A stretch of DNA of 64,000 bases, from positions 65,620,370 to 65,684,369 of the forward strand of contig CM043952.1 of NCBI GenBank assembly GCA_014529385.2, read 5' to 3'. Below, piece after piece: positions 18,131 through 29,696 of this stretch. The translations under genes were made by a program, and so were the position numbers. The stretch's first letter is position 1, and each line of letters starts with the position of its first letter. The notes under the pieces were generated by a model, which worked only from the letters and a program-made list of their open reading frames with translations, searched no databases and had not been told where the DNA came from. This DNA comes from Adiantum capillus-veneris (taxonomy: Eukaryota; Streptophyta; Polypodiopsida; Polypodiales; Pteridaceae).

Positions 18131-19562
18131 GCTTCCACACATGCGCACTCTCACAATGACTACGTCAATCATCTGGCCTTTAATGGCTTGCTTTCCACAC
18201 TCTCTAAACTTTTGCACTTATTCTTTATCTTTCGAGGGAACAACTACGTACTCATGCCTAGAGACATGAAACCACGATCCGTCAAGCTTGCCTTGGCCAT
18301 CCAGTGTTATAGTTCTCTCCAACTAGTCTTGTGGAGCCAACTTCCATGGGTAGAACCTTGTATCTTCTCCATGTGGGCACTCCCAAAACATGCTAGGCAT
18401 AGCTTCTTGCCGTCTTCCACATAAAGGAAAAAATGTTACCACAACTCTCCATCACATTGGTACCAAGTCCCGTGTACTAAAGAACCTCTTTCTTGGCTCA
18501 GAAATACCATCTCCCCGCAATCATTCCATCGGACATTGGCTTAGCTACTTTTATAGGATGCATCTCTCTAGTAACCTCCCCATGTGCTCTCTTGAGTGAG
18601 GGCATTCAATGTTCCATACCTCATCATTTGATATGTCCTTGCGTGAATGCTACTATGTTATTGAAAGCTTTGATAACTCACACATCTTGGACTCGATTAT
18701 GAATGTTTTGAAGTGCACAAACATCAACTGGATCATATGGTGATTTTCTATATTTTTTGAAAAAGAAAAAACCTATTGAGTCATCTTCAAGTATTCCCTA
18801 CTTTGCATGATGTAATCATCATATCATTAGCCACTTTTGTGAGTTTTTGGAATTGTATAAGGAGGTTTATTTTGAAGCTTTGTAATTCCTCCTTAACTCC
18901 CTATTGAGCACATTCAAGGCTTATTTCATTCTTAGAAGAAACTAAGCCATGGAGTAAATGCTAGCTTGTCCAGATAAGTCCACGTGCTTATGGTAGTGGT
19001 TGTGAAATCCTGAGATTCTCTAGAATATCTAGATAGCAGTCACATAGAGCATTGCTTAATATCCATTTGAGTTTGGAGAGTGTTATAATTGTTGCCTTCA
19101 ACATCCTCACATAGAGATCTCCAAGCTACTTGGCAGCTATGTATAGTCTCACGGGTAGTCAATGTGATAGAAGGTAGAAACTCCATGCTACCACTATAGT
19201 GGCTTTATGTTTTAAAAGGAGGCAAACATAATGTGCATAGTAGGACTATGGGGCTAATACATAAACCATGGTTGAAGATGAACATGGGTCATAAAATGCT
19301 GGTAGTAAAAGTGGGCTTCGAAGGTCAAAAGATATCACCTAAATGGTAGTGAAGTACATGGGTAGTTGCTTGTGTGGCAATGGGAAAGTTTGTGTAGCGA
19401 CCAAATCTAGAGTGGAAATCCCACAAACATAGTTTTGAGGTGAACCATATGATCTTTGTAGCATTATCATATTTGTTGCTATAAGTCAACAAATAGATGG
19501 CCCGAATTCAAACCAACATTGCCCAAGAATCAACTAGATAAGCACAAGACGATGGAGTTTGA

Positions 19563-19655
<93 letters not shown>
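19563..19655. repeat. Compound (CT)n(CA)n microsatellite
   Basis: About 10 CT units followed by about 36 CA units. In copy 2 (28399-28458) the same compound repeat is followed at once by AAAGGATAGCATC, which in copy 1 appears only after 21920. Confidence 0.95.
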
Positions 19656-19657
<2 letters not shown>

Positions 19658-21840
19658 TGGTACTATAGGTATTCTGGTTATAATCAAATACAAACTATCC
19701 CCACCCAACCCCCCATTTTTGTTCCACCCCCCCCCCACTTTGATCTAGCCCAGAATTTGCTGGGTCACTTTAGTGATACTGCTCAAATTATGCCATTACC
19801 TTATAAAGACCATGGGACATAGCCCTTGAGTAATAAACTAAGATGTAAAAATATGTTTCCCCTGGCGTGTCGAGCGTGATTAAAGTTCTCTATCCTCATT
19901 ACACCGTGAAGTCGGCCTCTCCTCCCTGGCTATGGATCTCCCCATGTATCTACGTGCCGTTTGATGCTACCACACACTCACAAAGGAAGGCGGCTCGGCT
20001 CACTCATTACTCCCGCTCAGAGGATTGGCAGTCCACCCTCTATTTAAACAGGTGAGGGTGCACCTATGCCCCTCACTTAGCCATTGTTGTTCTGTTGTGT
20101 TTTTCTGAGAGGATTTACTGCCTGTTTCACAAATAGAGCTATGGAGCTCACCACTCAGATGTCTCAGGTTTTTTTCTACCCTAGCTTTGCCTCGCTGCTG
20201 GTTATGTTGGAATTTTTTTTACAGTAAGCATTATTCTGCTATTTGTTAACACAGTAGGTAAAATGCTTATCAATAGCATTGTGACGGTTGTTTTATCTCA
20301 GGCGTTTGCTGCTTGCGTTCTTGATTGGGTTTTACAATTGTCGATGACTGTCATTTTTTTTACATTGTGTGCACAATTGGTGTATGTATTACTCATGAAT
20401 AACAGGTTTATTATTGTACTCAACATGGAATATGTTATTAAAATTTGGTCGGTATAATTTTTCACTTGCATATATTGGGAAAGAAAAAAATTGGATTATG
20501 CTTGGCTGGCTTAAGTCTTGAATTCACGTACGGAAACAGGGTGTTTTTTCGGGGTGCTAACCAATGCTGTACTGGTTCTCTGGCCTTAATGAGGTAATTG
20601 CATATAGCAGGTATGGTTTGGGATTGGATTGATAAGCATGGTCTAATGGTTCACTGATAAATTTGGTAATGCTACAACCTCGTAAAACCCATCGGTTGGG
20701 TTATTTGAATAGAAGGAGTACTTTTTTTGACTTCGTGCGCACTTTGTGCGGGGTTCGTTGGCCCGACTGCATACATTTGCTGTACCAAACTTAGTAACTT
20801 GGTTGTCTATTACTTCTGTCGCATTCGCTGGGTAGTTGTAATATTTTGTTAGAAAGTAATCCGAGACATGTTGCACCTGATGCTTTGTAACAAACCCCAT
20901 TTTCTTACCAGAAAAAACCTATACCAACTAAAGGTAAGTATACACTATGGGACTGTCTTTTTGGCTACATTTTGACTGCATAATTTGTACCCCTTGGATG
21001 GGCATGAGGATGATATGATACCGAGTATCTTCTTGAGTAAGAATTGGTACTAGCTCCATTCTCGCTTTTTGTGATAATTTGGGAGGCTTGGCCTGCCAGC
21101 AACATATGTGTATTGAGCTACTCTTCAGTTTTTTGGTTACTTCAAGGGTTCCTTGCCACTTAATGTGCTGAGAAATTTAGCTGGTAATAGATATACACAC
21201 TAGAAGATGTTTTGGATTCCATATACCATGGAGAACATTAAACTCTATTTGAACTAAACTAACTAAACTAACTTATTACATTTTTTTAGAGGCTTTTAAA
21301 GCTTCGGTTGAGTTTCATTAATCTTGAAGGCTATTTTGATAGGGGACTATGACACTTGGATTAGAAGGGGTGGTGGCCTTCTAATCAGAATAATGTTTTT
21401 TGCTACTGACTTGGGTTTAGGAGAAATGGAAAAAGAAGAACATTTTTTTACACATATATCACTAAGCTTGTTAAAATAAAAAAAGTTTATAAGATGGACA
21501 TGGATAACAATTGGTATGGTCCATTGATACCTGTAAAACACATCCAAGACTAACTGAATTGTTGTCTTGTTTGGATGGATGCAAGTAAGGACTCTATCTT
21601 ATCTTGGAAGGTTTTTTAACTGTGGCAAGCTACCCTACTCTAGATGGAACACTCACTGATGACTTGGGAAGTTCTTTTACTTTCTGCATACTGAAAGAGG
21701 ATCTCTTTCCTACAAAACATTGTACTTAAATGATTCTAATACTGAGTTGTTTTTGTACATATCTGTTCCTTGTTGCATTGCCAGCTGTCTTTTGAATGTA
21801 AAAATTCAATTATGTCTTATTATCTAAGATTTAACAGCTA
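19656..21840. other. 2.2-kb insertion within the CA repeat of copy 1, possible host-derived sequence
   Basis: Absent from copy 2. It has CpG-containing, less repetitive sequence, a TATA-like CTATTTAAAC at about 20040 and, 100 bp on, ATGGAGCTCACCACTCAG with a possible splice donor at CAG/GTTTTT (20142-20173). No long coding frame and no recognised product. Because both edges are CA repeats, target duplications cannot be read. Could be a captured promoter and first exon, or simply an unrelated insertion. Confidence 0.35.
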
Positions 21841-21842
21841 CA

Positions 21843-21920
<78 letters not shown>
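21841..21920. repeat. (CACG)5(CA)30 microsatellite
   Basis: CACG units change to pure CA at 21861; right edge of the inserted 2.2 kb. Confidence 0.95.
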
Positions 21921-21921
<1 letters not shown>

Positions 21922-22524
21922 GGATAGCAACATGTCAACTCTTGAGCCACATATACTTTTCATTTCTCTATTCACTTTCTCATAAACAAAGATAATAAAA
22001 GGAGCCAAGCATAGTGTGCATACGGGGGCTATGGGGCTAATAGGAAAAACATGGTTGAGGATGAACATAGGTGATAAAATGGTGGTCGTAACATGGGCTT
22101 TGAAGGTCAAAAGATAGCACTTAATGGTAGTGAACTACATGGGTAGTTGCTTGAGTGGCAATGGGAAAGTTGTAGTGACCATATCTAGAGTGGCGATCCC
22201 ACACATAGTTTTGAGGTGAATCATGTGATCTTTGTAGCATCATCATATTTGGGGGATTTCCCTGGTTATTTGGGCGAAAAGTCGACTTTTGAGGTGGCAA
22301 GCAGATCCAAGAAGCTTGCCCGTTTTGAGGATGACTTAGATTTTTCTTCGGGTTCCGACAATTTGTCGTCCTTCTAGTGAGGATGAGAAAAGATGGAAGA
22401 AGAGGAGAAAAAGCAGATTTGCAAAAAAGAGTAGAAGGCATGGAGTTCAGAGAAGGAGAGCTTGTTCTCTTCTAACAATGAACAAATGAGCAAGCAGACA
22501 AAGGAGTTCAAGGTAGGGGGTCAG

Positions 22525-22735
22525 CAGGCCGTCAAGTTTGAGACGTTTCTAGGCTACCAGGACACTTGTCAAGCCCTTGAGTTTGTATAATAGTTTGATG
22601 TCGCCTTCTCCAAAGGTTGGTTCATGGAACGCTCCAAGGTGCGAAGGGCGACCTCTTACTTGAAAGGAACTCCACAGAGATGGTGGTTCTACTCTGTTGT
22701 TACGCAGACCTGCAACATCGGTAAAATTCAAGGAA
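22525..22735 (+). pseudogene. Gag fragment related to Element 5 gag
   Basis: Plus strand reads VKFETFLGYQD, then FDVAFSKGWFMERSKVRRATSYLKGTPQRWW with in-frame stops between. The same residues occur in Element 5 gag (VKFETFCGFED, FDIAYAEGNFTEASKVRKAATFLKGNVLTWW at 61040-61200). Only the central capsid part is left, with no protease or RT attached. It sits at the right end of duplicated block copy 1, before an unrelated coding relic. Confidence 0.7.
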
Positions 22736-22766
22736 ATTTTAACGTCGACTTGGATATCAAACAAAC

Positions 22767-23600
22767 ATGAAAGAGATGTCATCTCACGACTCGGTAAATC
22801 CAAATTTGTACACTCCCCTCACTATCAACCGTGAGTTAGCTGTAACTAATCTTATTTATGTGTGTTTTTGGATCCTGGATGGTGTTGTTTGTGATGTGAC
22901 AAATGCCGACCAAAGTTTAGGCAAACTAGTTGGAGAGGGAAGTCCATGGCCTAGAAAGTCCCTTAGAGAATTGAAATATTCCAACTTCTCGTGGACTTAT
23001 TACAAACAAACCATCTATGACCCATTAGTTTCTGTGAAAGCGTATTTCTCAAGGATTTTGGGAGTTCAAATTGTGGCTCCCGCTCCATCTACTTTTTATT
23101 TTGATGTCAGAAAATCGAAATCTTAGTATGACATGGTGGTTGACACTATTATCTCTAAAATTTTGCAGTCTCCAAAGAAAACGGTTCTTGCTTATATGTT
23201 GCCGAATTAGGGTTTTAATCTTAGAATTCTAACAGGCTACTATCTCTATATCTACCAAGGCCTAAGGAATGAAAGCATCCATCTCTTTGAGAGGATATTG
23301 AGTTTTGGGAGTAATGAACGATGGGTTCCCAATGATGCTACACCAAACCAGACAACACTTCTGCTTGATGAATCTCTTTAAACGAGAGATTTGAAGTCTT
23401 TTAGGAAAATACTAGCTGACATTATCTATGGAAGGAGACTTTTTAATAAGGACAAACAACTAGTGACCCACCCTACCAAATGGATGGAAGTTTCTACTTA
23501 TATGAAAAAAGGAGGCCAAGAAGCTTGAAACACCAAAAGTGAACTTATCTACACTTGCTTTCTCAGAGACTCTCGCTATTAGAGGGGACTTGAAACGGCC
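22767..23600 (+). pseudogene. Unidentified long coding relic broken only by stop codons
   Basis: One continuous plus-strand frame of about 275 codons from 22767, interrupted by TAG, TAG, TAA, TGA and TAG but, as far as I can follow, by no frame change. The first 119 codons are fully open. Residues look like an ordinary soluble protein, with stretches such as LRELKYSNFSWTYYKQ, RILGVQIVAPAPSTFYF and LTGYYLYIYQGLRNE. I do not recognise the family; it is not gag, protease, RT or integrase. It could be a captured host gene without introns or an unknown accessory ORF of a retroelement. Coding resemblance fades after about 23600. Confidence 0.45.
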
Positions 23601-23759
23601 ACCACTGAGATTATGTGAGAAATTCTTGCCATTAGGAAAACTTGAGACCGATGCGAAGGACTAGACAATCTAGTGTTTTCGCTATATGTGGTAATTGTAG
23701 GGCGATGACTTCAATAATGTGGGAGGCAAGGTAATCAAGAAAAAAAGGGGGCGGTTGTC

Positions 23760-24985
23760 TTTTAATTTGGTGGTTTTCTCAATATAATCGGTTTCCTACC
23801 AAACTTACACTACAATCTCCTTCGCGATGCTTATGTCTCCCATCCTATGATGCATCACAGATGTCCGTTCCCGGTTAGTGGGATACTTCTTTCCGATGCT
23901 CCGTGTCACCCATCCGATGTGACACATCAGAAGTATCCGTTCTTCATGGCCTTACAAATATTCTTGTTCACAGTTTCTCGTCATCACTCTGAATGACGCA
24001 CTACAAATACTTGTACTCGGATGTCTCGAGTGAGAAAAACACCCTCATGTATAATTCCAATAGTTCACTTAGAATTATTTTTCCTGGTGTCCAAAGTGAG
24101 AAAACCCTCTCATTTATAAATCCAATAATTCATTTATAATTATTTTCAGTCAAATAGAGCTAATTTAGCAACATCTCTCTCACTTATAAACAGTTGTCCT
24201 CAACTGTAGAGGTGCAACTAAACTGCACGAGGAGAAACTGAAAAAGTTCCAAATCTTACTCAATGCTGGGTTGAGCTGGTTTTTTCTCAAAAGAGAACTT
24301 AAAAATTAGATTAAAAATAATTTCAATAATTCAATACCTAATACTTACCTTGTCGATTCGTGTCCTACCTGTAGTACCTCGAGGATATCCTTCACCAATC
24401 ATCAATCTTACAAGTCACGTATGAACTCGTCATTCGTGTCTTTCTAACATATCCAAAGTTTCCTTATTCGAGAATCTGCTAACTCAATTCCATCTTCTCA
24501 ACCTCAGGAAGAATAATTTTCCTAGAGATGAATCAGGTATCCGTCCTTGCACGTAATATTGCACTGTTAGTCTTGAGGGCATTAAACATCTTGTGTCATC
24601 CCGCATAGGGAATGTCCAAATCATAGAGCATTAATCTCATGTGAGGATGTATTCCTTTGGCAAACATAGTATGTGATCTCATTAAAAAAAGTTCTTGTTC
24701 CAGGCCTTTGCTCAATGTAGGCCGATTGTTTCACTCCGAAGATCCCTTGTGCACTACGGCACCTGTTTCCACATTTTCCTCCTATGGGTGTTACCACCAA
24801 GAGTGTTTTCCTATTGCCCATCAATGTCGCTTCCTTGCGGAGGTCATCAAGAATTGTTTTACCTTGCAAATATCAATGACGACTTGCAAAATCCTAGGCA
24901 AATAAGATTCTAATCATAGCATTTTTTGAACGTCTGCTCAAACTCGGTTCACAATAGAGCGAACCCGCTTTGATTCTCAAGGATG
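23760..24985. other. No gene recognised
   Basis: Mixed-composition sequence with only short frames in both directions (24621-24913 both strands). 'CCCATCC..GATGCATCACAG' and 'CCCATCCGATGTGACACATCAGA' near 23840 and 23920 are similar to each other, suggesting a small internal repeat. Nothing further supported. Confidence 0.4.
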
Positions 24986-24989
24986 CTTT

Positions 24990-25370
24990 CCCATATGTGG
25001 TTAAGGTCTTTATTTCCATCTTGGAATGGCGTCTCGTCGCTGTCATCATTGCCGTTGACATCGTCGGCAAGTCCATTGCATCTAGACCGTTGTACCAGAT
25101 TTGTGAAATCAATAGCATAGACCTCTCTTGCCATAGTGAGTGGGGCCCTTGGAGGAGGGTTTCACAATAGTCTGGTGTCATATTCTTCTCTCTCTCTTCT
25201 CTCAGTCTCAGCACCTTCATTCACAGTGTCATCCACTTTGTTTGTGATCGTTTGCACTCTCTCACTAAAGGAACAGAAGGCTCTCCCTTTCGTAAGTAAA
25301 AGGAACCCTTGAGCACAGTTCATAGCACTCATCTTGAGCAAAGTTCAACATTCACTTATTGCACCTTACA
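24990..25370 (+). repeat. N1-type LTR, 3' part only
   Basis: From the GTCGTTGACATCGTCGG-like block to TTGCACCTTACA, the LTR end. Corresponds to 15850-16207 but keeps the true LTR end that copy 1 has lost. Confidence 0.75.
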
Positions 25371-25379
25371 TACGCGGGG

Positions 25380-25380
<1 letters not shown>

Positions 25381-25419
<39 letters not shown>

Positions 25420-25500
25420 GGGGGTGCAACCCATCTTCTGTTGGTCCCAATATTGTGTTGATCTTCTCTCTCTCTCTTATATATATATATATATATATAT
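25381..25500. repeat. G38 homopolymer, (CT)n and (TA)n
   Basis: 38 consecutive G at 25381-25418, then A and five more G; CT at 25464-25477 and TA at 25478-25500. Confidence 0.95.
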
Positions 25501-25609
25501 ACATACACACATACTCTAGCTTCAATATTAAGTAATAAATTTTGTTTATCCGAGTATCTATTTTTATATTGTTATTGTTATGCACTCGTGTTTGTGATAG
25601 TGATATTAG

Positions 25610-25960
25610 AGCCCCAAAAGCATTGTATCAAAAGCACTCCAAACCCAAAAGCGCTGCTCCAAAAACTTGCCAACGTGAATCGCAAAAATCCGTACAATCT
25701 TTCACGTGGCACAACCAACGCAAAACACGGACTTTTCGTACAGTCTACCACGTCAGCATGTTAGCACGGTTTATAGAACCCTCTTTCAGAATTCAAGCTT
25801 CGGTCTTTAGGGTTTTAGGCCCCTCGGCCGGGGTACCATAAGTTGGTACAACTTGGAGCTTCAAATTATTTAATTTAGAAACTCTCAACTCGGCTCTGTA
25901 AGTTGCTAAGACTTTATTTGCATCTTTCACTCGAGGTTGGATCTCCCTCTGTCTGGAGTG
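25610..25960 (-). repeat. LTR-B fragment, inverted (copy 2)
   Basis: Same content as 16425-16760; TACAGTCTACCACGTCAGCA on the plus strand is the complement of the U3 motif of the solo LTRs at 54092 and 55556. Confidence 0.6.
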
Positions 25961-26039
25961 CGTCCAATCTGCCATGCCACATCATCACTTTGTGATAGAC
26001 ACTACACTAAAGTTCTCATCTTCGTTTCATCCACAAACA

Positions 26040-26710
26040 CATGGACAAGTCACAAGAGGGAAATTCTACTATCTAGGATCTGCTCAAATGTTGTGTGTCA
26101 AAGGACAAGGCAACTTGGGAAGACCATCTACCATTGGTTGAATATGCTTACAATAATATTGTGCATACATCAACATGCAAGGCGCCATTTGAGATAGTGA
26201 AAGGAGGGAGGATAGTCGCATGTAGGCTAAGCAAAAGAAAGTTGTTAATCGTCACTGTCATGAACTTGTATCTTCACTTGGTGTTTGGGTGGGTATTGCT
26301 GCGCTTTGAAAAGACTAGGTTAAGGAAAAGGAAAGGCAAGGAACGTTTGTTTCAAAAGCTCAATATGCGATATTATGATTCTTTTCGAATTTCGGATAAG
26401 ATCAGCGAAGTAGCTTACATGTTGAAGCTACCAGAAGGCTGGAGAATAAATTAGGCTTTTCATGTCAGTCTTCTAAGTCCCTTTGTTGGTGATATGCCAG
26501 AGAATTTTCCTGATGAGGAACAACCCAAAGTGGAAGAATTAGATGAGATTCTTGTTCCTGAATAGATATTGGCACATAAGGAAAGAAAGGTTAGAGGAAA
26601 GATTGCAAGACACTACTTGGTGAAGTTCAAGAACTATCCATCATTGGATGCAAATACGCATGCCAATATTCTTCAACACAGAAGGCTCTTATGTGGTGCA
26701 AAGTGGTGAT
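26040..26710 (+). pseudogene. Chromovirus integrase C-terminus and chromodomain relic (copy 2)
   Basis: The frame from 26095 to 26454 is open for 119 codons. It reads ATWEDHLPLVEYAYNN and STCKAPFEIVKGG (end of the integrase core), then KERLFQKLNMRYYDSF and ISEVAYMLKLPEGWRI, the GPY/F-type C-terminal domain. A TAG follows, then HVSLL, and near 26620-26650 the chromodomain block VKFKNYPSLDA. In intact chromoviruses these parts direct integration into heterochromatin. No upstream catalytic core remains, so it is non-functional. Better preserved than its partner at 16860. Confidence 0.75.
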
Positions 26711-26907
26711 CGTTTGTTACACAAACCGATAGATGTATACCGTTCCCTCAATCACAATAAGGTGTTACTAGGATCACGCATCGTGTTTCATCATCTTGAG
26801 GAATTGTTGTATGTTTTGAAACACTTTCACACTCTCTTTCGCGACGACTACGTCAATATGTGGCCTTTAATGGCTTGCTTTCCACCCTCTCCAAAATTTT
26901 GCACTTA

Positions 26908-27129
26908 TTATTCATCTTTCAACGGAACAACTAGGTACTCATGCCTAGAGACATGAAGCCACCATTCGTCAAGCTTGCCTTGGCCATCCAATGCTATAGT
27001 TCTCTCCAACTGGTCTTGTGGAGCCAGCTTCCATGGGTAGAACCTTGTATCTTCTCCTTGTGGGCACTCCCAAAACATGCTAGGCATGGCTTCTTGCCGT
27101 CTTCCACATAAAGGAAAAAATGTTACCAC
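26908..27129 (-). pseudogene. Unrecognised coding block repeated in both copies of the duplication
   Basis: Minus-strand open frame of 73 codons with natural-looking composition, including RRQEAMPSMFWECP, EDTRFYPWKLAPQDQLER and GQGKLDEWWLHVSRHEY. The partner region at about 18225-18430 carries the same block with more damage. I do not recognise the protein. Its orientation is opposite to the integrase relic beside it, so it may be a piece of another gene or element carried in the block. Might be chance; the retention of a frame and aromatic-rich clusters argue mildly for former coding. Confidence 0.3.
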
Positions 27130-28398
27130 AACTCTCCATCACATTGGTACCAAGTCCCATGTACTAAGAACCTCTTTCTTGGCTCATAAATACCATCTCC
27201 CCACAATCATTCCATCGGACATTGGCTTAGCTAGTTTTATAAGATGCATCTCTCTAGTAACCTCCCCATGTGCTCTCTTGAGTGAGGGCATTCAATGTTT
27301 CATACCTCAACATTTGATATGTCCTTGCGTGAATGCTCCTATGTTATTGAAAGATGTGATAACTCACAAATCTCAGACTCGATTATGAATGTTTTGAAGT
27401 GCACAAACATCAAGTGGATCATATGGTGATTTTCTATATTTTTTGAAAAAGAAAAAACCTAGTGAGCCATCTTCAAGTATTCCCTACTTTGCATGATGTA
27501 ATCATCATATCATTAGCCACTTTTGTGAGTTTTTGGAATTGCATAAGGAGGTTTATTTTGGAGCTTTTGTAATTCCTCCTTAACTCCATATTGAGCACAT
27601 TCAAGGCTATTTTCATTCTTAGAAGAAACTAAGCCATGGAGTAAATGCTAGCTTGCCCAGATAAGTCCACATGCTTATGGTAGTGGTTGTGAAATCTTGA
27701 GATTCTCAACAATATCTAGATAGCACTCACATAGAGCATTGCTTAAAATCCAATTGAGTTTGGAGAGTGTTATAGTATTTTTGTGATTTTTTCAAGACAC
27801 ACTACCACTTGGCACTTGAAGCACTAAGATACATAAGACTGAAAACACTTTGACATAATTGTTTGGTCTATGAGGGCTCTTCGAAGTGCCGATAAAAAAA
27901 AGGAAAATGACTATTATTCTTGCCTCTTGTTGCCTTCAACATCCTCACATAGAGAGCTCCAAGCTACTTGGCAGCTATGTATAGTCTCACAAGTAGTCAA
28001 CGCTAGAAGGTAGAAACTCCATGCTACCACTATAGTCGCTTTATGTTCTAAAAGGAGGCAAACATAATGTGCATAGTAGGACTGTGGGGCTAATATAGAA
28101 ACTATGGTTGAAGATGAACATGGGTCATAAAATGGTGGTAGTAAAAGTGGGCTTCGAAGGTCAAAAGATAGCACCTAAATGGTAGTGAACTACATGGGTA
28201 GTTGCTTGTGTGGCAATGGGAAAGTTCGTGTAGCAACCAAATCTAGAGTGGCGATCCCACAAACATAGTTTTGAGGTGAATCACGTGATCTTTGTAGCAT
28301 CATCATATTTGTTGCTATAAGTCAACAAATAGATGGCCCGAATTCAAACCAACATTGCCCAAGAATCAACTAGATAAGCACAAGACGATGGAGTTTGA

Positions 28399-28458
<60 letters not shown>
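28399..28458. repeat. Compound (CT)n(CA)n microsatellite
   Basis: Junction between the two tandem units of about 270 bp (28040-28310 and 28530-28740) in duplicated block copy 2. Confidence 0.95.
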
Positions 28459-28463
<5 letters not shown>

Positions 28464-28739
28464 ATAGCATCATGTCAACTTTTGAGCCAAATATACTTTT
28501 AATTTCTCTATTCACTTTCTCATAAACAAAGATAATAAAAGGAGGCAAACATAGTGTGCATACGGGGGCTATGGGGCTGATAGGAAAAACATGGTTGAGG
28601 ATGAACATCGGTCATAAAATGGTGGTCGTAAGGTGGGCTTTGAAGGTCAAAAGATAGCACTTAATGGTAGTGAATTACATGGGTAGTTGCTTGAGTGGCA
28701 ATGGGAAAGTTTGTGTAGTGACCGAATTTAGAGTGGCAA

Positions 28740-29690
28740 CAAATATGATAACTATTGTGTGCCAACTCTGTGGAGAGAGAGAGAGAGAGTGTCATCTTAT
28801 TTGCTCACTACGCCTTACTCCCTTCACGCATGGTCGAGCCGATAGTACCAACGCAATAAGCTCGAGAAGAGCTACGCGCTCATACCAAGGACGCGACGCA
28901 AGGCGGCTCTATCGCGAGCTGTTTTGGACGGTAAGTGCCTCAAACGATGTCCGTTTACAGCGTTCAAGTAGTCGATAGAATCGCGCCGAGCTAAGTATGC
29001 ATTAAAGTTCAGTTTCGCGCATTCTGAAATTCTACTCTGTCATCTATTACGTTTGCTGCAGATAGGGTTAGGATTAAGGTTTTTGGTGCAGAAGCTAATG
29101 GGTAGGTGTGTCCTAGTGTAGGGATAGTGCCTATCAAGTTTCGTCAAATTCTGACTTGTTCTGAGTGTTTTGTGTCATATGAGCATTAGCCGGTTAGTGG
29201 TGTAGTTGATCCATATCTGAGAGTGATTTGATTGTCTACATTGACAAGTCAGTACGTACAGAGCGGTCTCAGCCTGACAAGCTCATGAGATTGCCTCCGT
29301 CCACCTACCATGTCACCTATGTCCTTGATTGACATTATGTTGATCTAGGGTTGTGTTGAGACACATATCAGGTTAGGTGATAGCCCCCAACGTTGACACC
29401 GTTGCTCGGGATCATAGACTCTAAGTAGGAAGGCCTATGTCACTTGTGCTTACTCTAGCTTCGGTTAGAGAGAGCATACTTCTTGATAGATTCCGAGAGA
29501 GGGTATCTTACGATCTAGTAGATAGCCAGGAAGTGTGTCTTGCCGAGGATCTGCGACTAGGTAGAAGTAGGTAGGTTTGACTTGAGCGCTAGAGAGACGG
29601 CTATCATTATCTCTTTTTTTCATGTTGAGGAGGAGATGCTCTTCACTGAGGGCTTAGGACACTTGGAGCCAGAGCGGCATTATATGGCCA
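28740..29690. other. No gene recognised
   Basis: CpG-rich patch at 28800-29000, then G/T-rich sequence without a sustained frame. A (GA)n of about 8 units lies near 28772. Confidence 0.4.
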
Positions 29691-29696
29691 CATGCA

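Larger units (their letters stand above)
25028..28735 (+). repeat. Duplicated block, copy 2 (uninterrupted)
   Basis: Collinear partner of 15892-22200. Serves as the empty-site reference for the solo LTR and the CA-repeat insertion in copy 1. It carries about 140 bp at 27776-27925 not found in copy 1. Confidence 0.85.
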
